NCBI GenBank assembly: GCA_009839775.1
Contig: VXOZ01000089.1
Span: 1-7,691, forward strand
From: Chloroflexota bacterium
GTDB taxonomy: Bacteria > Chloroflexota > UBA11872 > VXOZ01
Direction of reading: 5' to 3'
DNA: 7,691 nt
The translations under genes and the position numbers were made by a program. How positions within the stretch are numbered: the first letter of the stretch is position 1; each line of letters opens with the position of its first letter. Below the pieces are notes generated by a model that was not told the DNA's origin, did no database searches, and worked only from the letters and a program-made list of their open reading frames with translations. Positions 1 to 5,518 of the stretch are shown here, piece after piece.

Positions 1-10
1 CGATCTATTT

Positions 11-29
11 AATGAAAACCGTTATCATT
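11..29. promoter_or_regulatory. Fur/Zur-type operator upstream of the first binding-protein gene
   Basis: A 19-bp imperfect palindrome, AATGAAAACCGTTATCATT, in which 16 of 18 non-central positions pair with their mirror; only positions 6 and 14 fail. The core TGA-A-AAC-C-GTT-A-TCA has the 7-1-7 architecture typical of Fur-superfamily operators. It lies about 55 nt before the start codon of an iron-chelate-type transport operon. A possible -10 hexamer, TATCAT at 23-28, sits inside the box, so binding would block polymerase; its -35 would fall at or before the window edge. The related box at 4338-4356 in front of the second unit supports a shared regulator. Fur (iron) is favoured by the gene context, but Zur boxes can look alike. 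Confidence 0.7.
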
Positions 30-33
30 AAGT

Positions 34-52
34 AATGGTAACGATTGTAGTT
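34..52. promoter_or_regulatory. Possible second, weaker Fur/Zur-type operator
   Basis: The 19-mer AATGGTAACGATTGTAGTT matches 15 of 19 positions of an idealised box, AATGATAACGATTATCATT, that would also describe the stronger box at 11-29. The two centres are 23 bp apart, about two helical turns, so two dimers could bind the same face of the DNA. The same bases also form a second inverted repeat, AATGGTAAC (34-42) with GTTTCCATT (50-58), pairing 8 of 9 positions. This is an inference from pattern only; the right half-site is poor. Confidence 0.35.
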
Positions 53-84
53 TCCATTTATAGTAACGGGAGAAGCACGACAGG

Positions 85-1101
85 ATGAAAGAAAGACAGC
101 GGATGACACGACGCGGGATATTGGCCCTTGGCGCCGCGGGTACCGGCGGCCTGCTGCTTGCCGCTTGTGGTGTTGCTACGACACAGCCGGCAGAGACCGA
201 TGCCGCAATGCCGGAGAAAGAAGCTGAATCGGCCTTTGAGCCAGTCACGATTGAGAACTGCGGTGTTATTATCACGTACGAACAGCCGCCGCAGCGCGCC
301 GTCGCCATGGCGCAGCACGCCACTGAAGTGATGCTAACGCTGGGACTACAGGATCACATGGTCGGCACAGCTTACCTTGAAGACCCAATTCTGCCTGATC
401 TGGCAGACGCCTATTCGCAGATTCCCGTGCTCTCGGACACATATCCGTCGCGAGAGGTATTCTTGGGAGCGGAGCCTGACTTCATCTACGCCGGTTGGGT
501 GAGCGCCTTCCGCGATGAGGTGGCCGGACCCCGCGAAGCCTTGCTGGAATTGAACATCAACTCCTACCTCGCCCATGCGAATTGCCTGGAGAGCAAGGCG
601 ACCATCGAGGATGTGTTCACTGACTTCCTGAATATCGGGAAGATTTTCGGCGTGTCGGAGCGAGCGGAAGCCTACGTTGCCGGCAAGCGGGAGCGGTTGG
701 CGGAAATTCACACCATTACACAGGCGTCGGACGCAAAGGTCAAGGTGTTCGTCTTTGACAGCGGCGACGAAGCCCCGTATACAGCCGCCGGCACGGGCAT
801 TGTGAATGCGCTGCTGGAAGAGGCTGGCGGCATCAACATCTTCGCGGACGTGGAAGGCGGCTTTGCCACGGTGAACTGGGAATCCGTCATCGAGCGCGAC
901 CCAGACGTCATCGTGTTGCACCATGCGTCGTGGTCCACAGCGGAAGAGAAGATTGAGTATTTGAAAAAGACCGAGGCGCTCGCAGCGCTTCGAGCTGTCC
1001 AGGAAGAGCGCTTTGTCATCGTGGAGTTCACGGCCACGCAGCCGGGCCCCCGCAGCATCGATGTAATTGAGACTCTGTTCCAGGGCTTCTATCCTGAATA
1101 G
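85..1101 (+). CDS. FecB/BtuF-type metal-chelate ABC transporter substrate-binding lipoprotein (receptor 1)
   Basis: A 338-residue periplasmic-binding-protein-like receptor (PF01497 type) that would bind a ferric siderophore, heme or corrinoid outside the membrane and deliver it to the permease encoded next. The signal peptide has a twin-arginine motif (T8-R9-R10), a hydrophobic stretch and a lipobox L-A-A-C ending at Cys28, so a Tat-exported lipid-anchored protein is likely. A Glu/Ala-rich linker (about 34-52) precedes the binding fold. Glu124 in the PSxE motif and Glu266 in the NWE motif match the two lobe glutamates that contact the permease in this family. Cys59 and Cys167 are conserved in all three paralogues here and may form a disulfide. 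The start ATG has a GGGAGAAG ribosome site at 68-75; a second ATG at 103 is possible, but the first start places the lipobox cysteine at residue 28 as in the paralogues. The ligand cannot be read from sequence. Confidence 0.93.
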   Translation: MKERQRMTRRGILALGAAGTGGLLLAACGVATTQPAETDAAMPEKEAESAFEPVTIENCGVIITYEQPPQRAVAMAQHATEVMLTLGLQDHMVGTAYLEDPILPDLADAYSQIPVLSDTYPSREVFLGAEPDFIYAGWVSAFRDEVAGPREALLELNINSYLAHANCLESKATIEDVFTDFLNIGKIFGVSERAEAYVAGKRERLAEIHTITQASDAKVKVFVFDSGDEAPYTAAGTGIVNALLEEAGGINIFADVEGGFATVNWESVIERDPDVIVLHHASWSTAEEKIEYLKKTEALAALRAVQEERFVIVEFTATQPGPRSIDVIETLFQGFYPE

Positions 1102-1125
1102 AGAAGGAGCTGGCAAGGGAAGTAC

Positions 1126-2241
1126 ATGGGGGCAGTAGTAGAACGACCGGCCCAGGACCAAAGCGAAACGCGCCCGGCGCCGGCACTTAAATCCAAGCGC
1201 CGGGACGCGCGCTTCCCTTTGGTTGTGCTCGCTCTCGTGGCGGCCTTACTGGTGACGCTGACCCTGGCTGTCACCATTGGGCCGGTGGCAATTGCGCCCT
1301 TCACGGTCTGGCAGATTGCCTTGTCGCGCCTGACGGGGCTGGCGTCCGGTGAGTGGTCGGCCGCCCACGAGAACATCGTGTGGCTGATCCGCTTGCCGCG
1401 GGTGTTCTTGGCGGCCCTTGTCGGCGCCGGGCTCGCGGTAGTGGGCGTAGCCATGCAGGCTGCCGTGCGCAATCCCCTGGCGGACCCCTACATCCTTGGG
1501 ATTTCGTCCGGGGCGTCGCTGGCCGCGGTGCTGGTGATTCTGCTAGGCGTTTTCAAGTTCTTTGGCATCTATTCACTCTCGGTGGCGGCATTCTTCGGTG
1601 CGGTGATGTCATTTGTCATCGTGCTCACGCTAGCGCAACACCGCGGCACCCTCTCGCCGGTGCGGTTGATCTTGGTTGGGGTAGCGCTGTCGTACGTGCT
1701 TTCGGCGGGTACAAGTTTCATCATTTTCCGGGCCGACGATGCCGAGGGGATCCGGTCCGTGCTCTTCTGGCTCCAGGGGAGCGTGGCGGGCGCCAAGTGG
1801 AGCTATCTCACCATACCCTCGGTCGTGGTGCTGATCGGTACGACCTATCTGGTTCTGCAGGCGCGGCCGCTCAACGCGTTGATTGCCGGGGAGGAAACGG
1901 CTATCAGCCTCGGCGTGAACACAAACAGGTTTCGCCGGGCGCTGATGGTGGTGGCGGCCATGATCACCGGCGTGATGGTTGCTCTGGCCGGCGCCGTCGG
2001 CTTTGTGGGCCTGATGATGCCGCACACCGTCCGGCTCTTTGTTGGGTCCGATCACCGCCGGGTATTGCCGGTCAGCCTCTTGGCCGGGGCTATTTTCCTG
2101 GTCTGGGTGGATGTGCTTGCGCGCACAATAGTGCAGCCTGAGGAAATGCCCCTGGGGGTGATTACGGGCTTTATCGGCGGCCCGTTCTTCATCTGGTTGA
2201 TGCGCCACAGGCGGGACGCGTTGGGAGGAGGCCAGTCATGA
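1126..2241 (+). CDS. FecCD/BtuC-type ABC transporter permease
   Basis: A 371-residue, strongly hydrophobic membrane protein of the FecCD family, the homodimeric channel of type II (BtuCD-like) importers for iron-siderophores, heme or vitamin B12. Hallmarks are RLPRV (89-93), the block RNPLADPYILGISSGAS (115-131), the WLQGS segment (215-219), the cytoplasmic coupling region around AGEETAISLGVN (254-265), GFVGLMMPH (292-300) and PLGVITGFIGGPFF (342-355). About ten membrane helices are expected from the family. The first 30 residues are a charged cytoplasmic extension. AAGGGA at 1115-1120 is a well-placed ribosome site 24 nt after the receptor gene. The gene's last bases overlap the ATPase start, so translation is probably coupled. 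It is the only permease in the window, which implies a homodimer. Confidence 0.96.
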   Translation: MGAVVERPAQDQSETRPAPALKSKRRDARFPLVVLALVAALLVTLTLAVTIGPVAIAPFTVWQIALSRLTGLASGEWSAAHENIVWLIRLPRVFLAALVGAGLAVVGVAMQAAVRNPLADPYILGISSGASLAAVLVILLGVFKFFGIYSLSVAAFFGAVMSFVIVLTLAQHRGTLSPVRLILVGVALSYVLSAGTSFIIFRADDAEGIRSVLFWLQGSVAGAKWSYLTIPSVVVLIGTTYLVLQARPLNALIAGEETAISLGVNTNRFRRALMVVAAMITGVMVALAGAVGFVGLMMPHTVRLFVGSDHRRVLPVSLLAGAIFLVWVDVLARTIVQPEEMPLGVITGFIGGPFFIWLMRHRRDALGGGQS

Positions 2242-3071
2242 CACTACACGTTGAGAACATCACCTGGCGCGTGGAAGAACACACAATTCTGCGGGACGTG
2301 GCGGTGGACGTGGCGGCCGGTGAGCTAGTCGGTGTGCTCGGACCCAACGGCAGCGGCAAGTCAAGTTTGCTGCGGTGCATTTACCGAGCGCTCAAGCCCG
2401 ATACGGGCTACATCACCCTGGACGGCGACAACGTGTGGGACCTCGATGCGCGCGAGGCCGCGCGTCGCACGGCCACCGTCCTGCAGGAGACGCCCGGCGA
2501 ATTCGAGTTTGTCGTTTGGGAAATGGTGCTGATGGGCCGCACGCCGCATAAGAGCATGTTCGCGCGCGAAAACACAGAGGACCACAACCTGGTGGAGAGT
2601 GCGCTGGATCAAGTCGGCATGCTCTCATTCGCGGATCGCTCCTTCTCTACGCTATCCGGCGGTGAAAAGCAGCGAGTCCTGATAGCCCGCGCTTTGGCGC
2701 AGCAAGCGCGTTTTCTCATCCTTGACGAACCGACCAATCACTTGGATGTGCGCTACCAACTCGAAATCCTCGATCTTGTGCGCGGATTGCAGGTAACAAC
2801 CTTTACCGCACTTCACGATCTCAACCTGGCTGCGACGTACTGCGACCGCCTCTACATCATGGCAGAAGGAGAGATTGTGGCGGCAGGAACGCCGGATGAC
2901 GTATTTCAGCCGGCACTGTTGCGCAAGGTCTTCGGCGTAGAGGCCGAAGTGCAAGTCCATCCCCGCACCGGCAAACTCCACATTGTATTTCTGCCCGCAC
3001 ACGCCGCGTCGCCGCCGGACCCGGCGCCCCATGAGGCGTCGGCCTCAACTGTGCTGGTCGGTGGGCGCTAG
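2238..3071 (+). CDS. FecE/BtuD-type ABC transporter ATP-binding protein
   Basis: A 277-residue ATPase powering the FecCD-type importer from the cytoplasmic face. All nucleotide-binding elements are present: Walker A GPNGSGKS (35-42), Q-loop Gln83, ABC signature LSGGEKQR (139-146), Walker B FLILDE (159-164) with D-loop Asp170, and switch His193 in LHDLN. The GRTPHKSMF segment (100-108) following the Q-loop is typical of the iron-siderophore/cobalamin subfamily. Its ATG overlaps the permease stop codon (ATGA, 4-nt overlap). The last 25 or so residues after VFLP form an Ala/Pro/Ser-rich tail not needed for the ATPase fold. The 3' end runs into a perfect palindrome containing the stop codon. Confidence 0.96.
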   Translation: MTLHVENITWRVEEHTILRDVAVDVAAGELVGVLGPNGSGKSSLLRCIYRALKPDTGYITLDGDNVWDLDAREAARRTATVLQETPGEFEFVVWEMVLMGRTPHKSMFARENTEDHNLVESALDQVGMLSFADRSFSTLSGGEKQRVLIARALAQQARFLILDEPTNHLDVRYQLEILDLVRGLQVTTFTALHDLNLAATYCDRLYIMAEGEIVAAGTPDDVFQPALLRKVFGVEAEVQVHPRTGKLHIVFLPAHAASPPDPAPHEASASTVLVGGR

Positions 3072-3077
3072 CGCCCA
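3062..3077. repeat. Perfect 16-bp palindrome across the ATPase stop codon
   Basis: TGGGCGCTAGCGCCCA is its own reverse complement and contains the TAG stop of the ATPase gene. As RNA it could fold as a 6-bp GC stem with a CUAG loop. No T-tract follows, so it is unlikely to be a full terminator; it could protect or partition the message between the transporter genes and the downstream fusion gene. Confidence 0.5.
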
Positions 3078-3106
3078 ATCGCACCCTGTAAAGGTATTGG
3101 TTCGCC

Positions 3107-3967
3107 ATGTCAGAGCCCCAAAGTGAGCAAGGAATGGACACGTCGTCGCTGGAAGCCGCAGCAGAAACCAACGGCGTGCCGTTGGATCCAATTGGGCGGC
3201 TTTTTTTTCTGGGTGTAGTGGTGGTCGGGGGGGTATTTGGCGCCCCGCCGCGTGAAGAACTGGACCGGATTGTTTCTTCATTGGCGGGTTCCGGATGTTA
3301 TCGGGATGTGCGCTACGCATTCATGGAGCAGGGCAATCCGGCCTTGCCCGCAGTGCTGGAAGAGTGCATGGCCGCAGGCGCGCGCCGCGTGCTTATCGTT
3401 CCCGCCCTTGTGCCCATGGACCGCACGCTGCGCTGGTGGCTGCCGCTCGCAATTCGCGACTGGGTGCGGGAGAACGTCGCGGATGACACGATGGAAGTGA
3501 TGCTGGCCCCGCCGCTCGGCGACAGCGAACACTTGGGAGAAGCGGTGAGCGCTGCGGTCGCGAATGCGCACGGCTGCGTGGAAATCCGTGAGGACCCGAA
3601 CATCACTGACCGAGAACGCTCCTGGAACCTCATTCCTGCCCATCGCCACCAGGTGTTTCTCTGCCACGGGCCCCGCTGCACGCTGGCGAACGCTCCCAAG
3701 ACGTGGGCGTATTTCCAGGAGAAGCTTAGAGGGAATAAACTACAGGGCAAGCAGGGCGTGATGACCGTGCGCACCGGTTGTCTGTATCCGTGCGATTTGG
3801 GCCCAATCATGGTGGTACATCCGGACGGCACGTGGTACGGCGGCGTGGACGAAGCCGCCGTAGACCGCATCGTGGCCGAACACCTTGTGGACGGAGAAGC
3901 AGTGCCGGAATATGCGTGCGTTCCCGGGGCACCCGCTCGGAGCAGGCCGGGCTCTGAGGGCAGCTAG
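3107..3967 (+). CDS. CbiX/SirB-like chelatase-fold domain fused to a thioredoxin-like [2Fe-2S] ferredoxin domain
   Basis: A 286-residue two-domain protein. Residues about 30-135 resemble the CbiX/SirB chelatase fold: a hydrophobic first strand (LFFLGVVVV, 32-40), an EELDRIVSSL helix, then AFMEQGNPALPAVLEECMAAGARRVLIVP split over 71-99. Neither catalytic histidine of CbiX is visible: the usual GHGS loop reads GVVVVGG, and the second site reads VPMDRTLRWWLP. Residues about 182-265 form a Shethna-type [2Fe-2S] domain with ligands Cys186 and Cys191 (C-x4-C) and Cys225 and Cys229 (C-x3-C), plus the typical VVHPDGTWYGGV strand. A role in electron transfer to, or metal handling of, the imported chelate in the cytoplasm is inference. 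The gene is 35 nt after the ATPase and shares its strand, so it is probably in the same operon. The ribosome site is weak (AAAGG at 3090-3094, 12 nt before ATG). The coding start region carries a T8 run (3201-3208) and a G7 run (3227-3233). Confidence 0.8.
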   Translation: MSEPQSEQGMDTSSLEAAAETNGVPLDPIGRLFFLGVVVVGGVFGAPPREELDRIVSSLAGSGCYRDVRYAFMEQGNPALPAVLEECMAAGARRVLIVPALVPMDRTLRWWLPLAIRDWVRENVADDTMEVMLAPPLGDSEHLGEAVSAAVANAHGCVEIREDPNITDRERSWNLIPAHRHQVFLCHGPRCTLANAPKTWAYFQEKLRGNKLQGKQGVMTVRTGCLYPCDLGPIMVVHPDGTWYGGVDEAAVDRIVAEHLVDGEAVPEYACVPGAPARSRPGSEGS

Positions 3968-4305
3968 TCTCAATTCACATCCATGCGTGGGTGATGTGCC
4001 GCAAGAGTAGCCATTCTCAAACTGTGCGGTCATTGAGGCAAACTAGCTGACTTGCCTTTACCGCTACCTCTCATAGGACGCCTAGTTCTTCAGAGAACGG
4101 GCGTCTCTTGCATTTTAAATCGATTGCAGCTTACGCATGGGTGGCGGCACGTTGCGCGAGGGACGAATCGCCGGGACACGGCAGGATGCGACCCGCTGCA
4201 CCCAGCCGTCTAGAGCACCGTCGGGCCGACCACCTGCCTCCAGGACGCATAGCCGCTGCAACTTTCGGCAAGAACCGGACCACTTCATTTTACTTTGCCT
4301 GCCCC
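3968..4305. other. Intergenic gap between the transporter operon and the duplicated receptors
   Basis: No convincing gene is present. The short open frames on both strands have no recognisable motif and biased low-complexity composition. The recognisable contents are a terminator-like hairpin at 4077-4105 and, just past the end of the gap, the promoter and operator of the next unit. Two copies of TTTTACTTT lie 40 nt apart (4288-4296 and 4328-4336), the second overlapping the -10 region. A 6-bp inverted repeat GGCAGG/CCTGCC (4180-4185 and 4233-4238) is too far apart to be persuasive. Confidence 0.6.
4077..4105 (+). terminator. Hairpin terminator after the chelatase/ferredoxin gene
   Basis: GACGCCT pairs with GGGCGTC (one G-T wobble), then after a bulged A, GTTCT pairs with AGAAC around a TCAG tetraloop. 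This gives a stem of 12 pairs. It is followed by the pyrimidine-rich TCTTGCATTTT. The position, about 110 nt after the last gene of the first operon and before the promoter of the next unit, fits intrinsic termination. The T-tract is interrupted, so efficiency may be moderate. Confidence 0.6.
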
Positions 4306-4334
4306 TTGACAAAGCTACCACAGACTGTTTTACT
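4306..4334 (+). promoter_or_regulatory. Sigma-70-type promoter for the duplicated receptor genes
   Basis: A perfect -35 hexamer TTGACA (4306-4311) is followed after 17 nt by TTTACT (4329-4334), which matches 4 of 6 bases of the -10 consensus. Transcription would begin near 4341, inside the operator at 4338-4356. This is a classical steric-repression layout. The first start-codon candidate lies downstream and the local AT content is higher than in the surrounding genes. Confidence 0.6.
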
Positions 4335-4337
4335 TTA

Positions 4338-4356
4338 AATGAAACGCATTCTCATT
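4338..4356. promoter_or_regulatory. Fur/Zur-type operator overlapping the transcription start of the duplicated receptors
   Basis: AATGAAACGCATTCTCATT has outer arms AATGA/TCATT that are perfectly inverted, with a less symmetric interior. The right half CATTCTCATT is a common form of Fur half-site. It lies immediately downstream of the predicted -10 element and shares AATGA...TCATT with the box at 11-29, implying that both transcription units answer to the same metal-sensing repressor. Confidence 0.65.
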
Positions 4357-4395
4357 AAACTTGAGATTGTGAGTGAGAGGCAATCATTCAATTGC

Positions 4396-4403
4396 GGAAA
4401 GGA
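4396..4403 (+). promoter_or_regulatory. Ribosome binding site deciding the start of receptor 2
   Basis: GGAAAGGA ends 8 nt before the GTG at 4412. An in-frame GTG at 4373 has no comparable site, and TTG at 4406 is only 2 nt away from it. The same octamer at 5503-5510 has the same 8-nt spacing to the GTG of receptor 3, which supports this choice. Confidence 0.65.
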
Positions 4404-4411
4404 TATTGGCA

Positions 4412-5446
4412 GTGATCAATTCGAAGCGTTTGACCCGTCGCGGTCTTCTTGCCATCGGTGTGGCAGGCGCGGGCAGTCTCCTGCTAGCTGGCTGTGGCAC
4501 GGTAGCTGCGCCGCAACCGGCGGCGGAGCAGATGGAGGAGAAAGCAGAGCCGGCGCAGGAAGCTGCACCAGGTTACACACCCGTAACCGTTGAGAATTGC
4601 GGCTTTACCATTACGTATGACCGGCCGCCGCAGCGTGCCATCACGCTATCTCAGGAAGCCACGGAACTGATGCTGGCGTTGGGTCTGCAAGACAGCATGG
4701 TTGGCACATCCTATCTCAGAGACTGGGTGCACCCTGATTTCCAGGCGGCATTCGACCAGATTCCGGTTCTTGCCGAGAAATATCCTTCACATGAGGTCAT
4801 TCTGGGAACGGAGACCGACTTTGTTTACGCTGCCTTCGTCAGCGCCTGGGAGCGTGAAGACGTGGCAGGGCCGCGCGATGCGCTCTTGGAGCTTGGCATC
4901 GCGTCATACCAGTCGGCCGCCAACTGTAAAGACGGCAAGGTGACGGTTGAGGACGTATTCGAAGACTTTTTGAAAGTCGGCCAGATATTTGGGGTAACTG
5001 AGCGAGCCGAAGCATACGTTGAAGAGCAGCGGGCGCGCTTGGCGGACATTCGCGCCAAGGTGGGGTCGCGCGACCCGAAGGTTTCGGTATTCATTTATGA
5101 CGGCGGTACTGATTCGCCATACGCCGCGGTTGGGACGGGCATGGGGAATGCATTGGTCGAAGAGGCGGGTGGCATCAACATATTTGCTGACGTCGAAGGC
5201 CTCTACGCGACAGTGAACTGGGAGACCGTGGTCGAACGGGACCCCGACGTCATCGTGCTGTTCGATATGCCTGGATGGTCTACGGCTGCGGAAAAGATAG
5301 AGTACCTGGAGAAAACCGAGGCGCTTCACTCTATCAAGGCCGTGCAGAATAAGCGCTACGTGGAAGTGCGCTTCACGGTCGCGAACCCGGGCATTTACAC
5401 CATTGACACCATTGAATTGCTGGTGAACGCATTCTACCCCGAGTAA
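4412..5446 (+). CDS. FecB/BtuF-type metal-chelate substrate-binding lipoprotein (receptor 2)
   Basis: A 344-residue paralogue of the receptor at 85-1101 and a tandem copy of the next gene. With the GTG start, the twin arginines (R9, R10) and the lipobox L-A-G-C ending at Cys28 fall at exactly the same residues as in the other two receptors, a strong reason to prefer it over GTG 4373 (13 residues longer). A Glu/Ala/Pro/Gln linker (about 34-54) is four residues longer than in receptor 3. Cys63 and Cys172 are the conserved pair; Glu128 (PSHE) and the NWE glutamate are the expected permease contacts. No permease or ATPase is adjacent, so it most likely uses the importer at 1126-3071. It differs from its relatives at otherwise shared sites (LGTETDFVYA, FLKVG, RFTVANPG), suggesting altered ligand choice. 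Expression is probably from the promoter at 4306-4334 under metal repression. Confidence 0.92.
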   Translation: MINSKRLTRRGLLAIGVAGAGSLLLAGCGTVAAPQPAAEQMEEKAEPAQEAAPGYTPVTVENCGFTITYDRPPQRAITLSQEATELMLALGLQDSMVGTSYLRDWVHPDFQAAFDQIPVLAEKYPSHEVILGTETDFVYAAFVSAWEREDVAGPRDALLELGIASYQSAANCKDGKVTVEDVFEDFLKVGQIFGVTERAEAYVEEQRARLADIRAKVGSRDPKVSVFIYDGGTDSPYAAVGTGMGNALVEEAGGINIFADVEGLYATVNWETVVERDPDVIVLFDMPGWSTAAEKIEYLEKTEALHSIKAVQNKRYVEVRFTVANPGIYTIDTIELLVNAFYPE

Positions 5447-5464
5447 ATGAAACGCATTCCAAAC
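5446..5464. promoter_or_regulatory. Half-deleted Fur/Zur-type operator between receptors 2 and 3
   Basis: AATGAAACGCATTCCAAAC repeats the left half of the operator at 4338-4356 exactly. After the shared ATTC, the first copy reads TCATTAAACTTG and this one CAAACTTG, so four bases are missing and the right arm TCATT is gone. It starts inside the stop codon of receptor 2. No credible promoter accompanies it, because the sequence before it is receptor 2 coding sequence. It is probably a non-functional relic. Confidence 0.6.
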
Positions 5465-5502
5465 TTGCTGTGAGCGCGTGGTAATAGCTTTCGTGTAATT
5501 GA

Positions 5503-5510
5503 GGAAAGGA
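5503..5510 (+). promoter_or_regulatory. Ribosome binding site deciding the start of receptor 3
   Basis: GGAAAGGA lies 8 nt before GTG 5519 and only 2 nt before the alternative TTG 5513. There is an in-frame TGA at 5471-5473 and no ATG between, so the protein cannot extend much further upstream. Confidence 0.65.
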
Positions 5511-5518
5511 CATTGGCA

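Noticed and set aside
59..64. TATAGT as the -10 element for receptor 1
   Set aside because: Transcription would start near 71, inside the ribosome binding site at 68-75, leaving a leader that cannot support the chosen start; the -35 match is also poor.
346..1161. Long minus-strand open frame opposite receptor 1
   Set aside because: It mirrors a well-supported binding-protein gene, has no domain motif, and is the kind of antisense open frame expected in GC-rich coding DNA.
1353..2141. Plus-strand open frame of 262 codons inside the permease
   Set aside because: Gly/Arg/His-rich out-of-frame translation of the FecCD permease, with no family resemblance.
4108..4358. Short open frames on both strands in the intergenic gap before receptor 2
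   Set aside because: Arg/Ala/Pro-rich low-complexity translations, no plausible ribosome site, no recognisable motif, and overlap with the terminator, promoter and operator signals.
3968..4411. Cobalamin riboswitch in front of the receptor pair
   Set aside because: Considered because corrinoids are possible ligands, but I see no B12-box-like conserved segment; the region is explained by a promoter and a Fur-type box.
5465..5499. Separate promoter for receptor 3 (TTGCTG with TGTAAT)
   Set aside because: The spacing between the two elements is about 23 nt, far from the usual 17, and no better pair is visible; co-transcription with receptor 2 is simpler.
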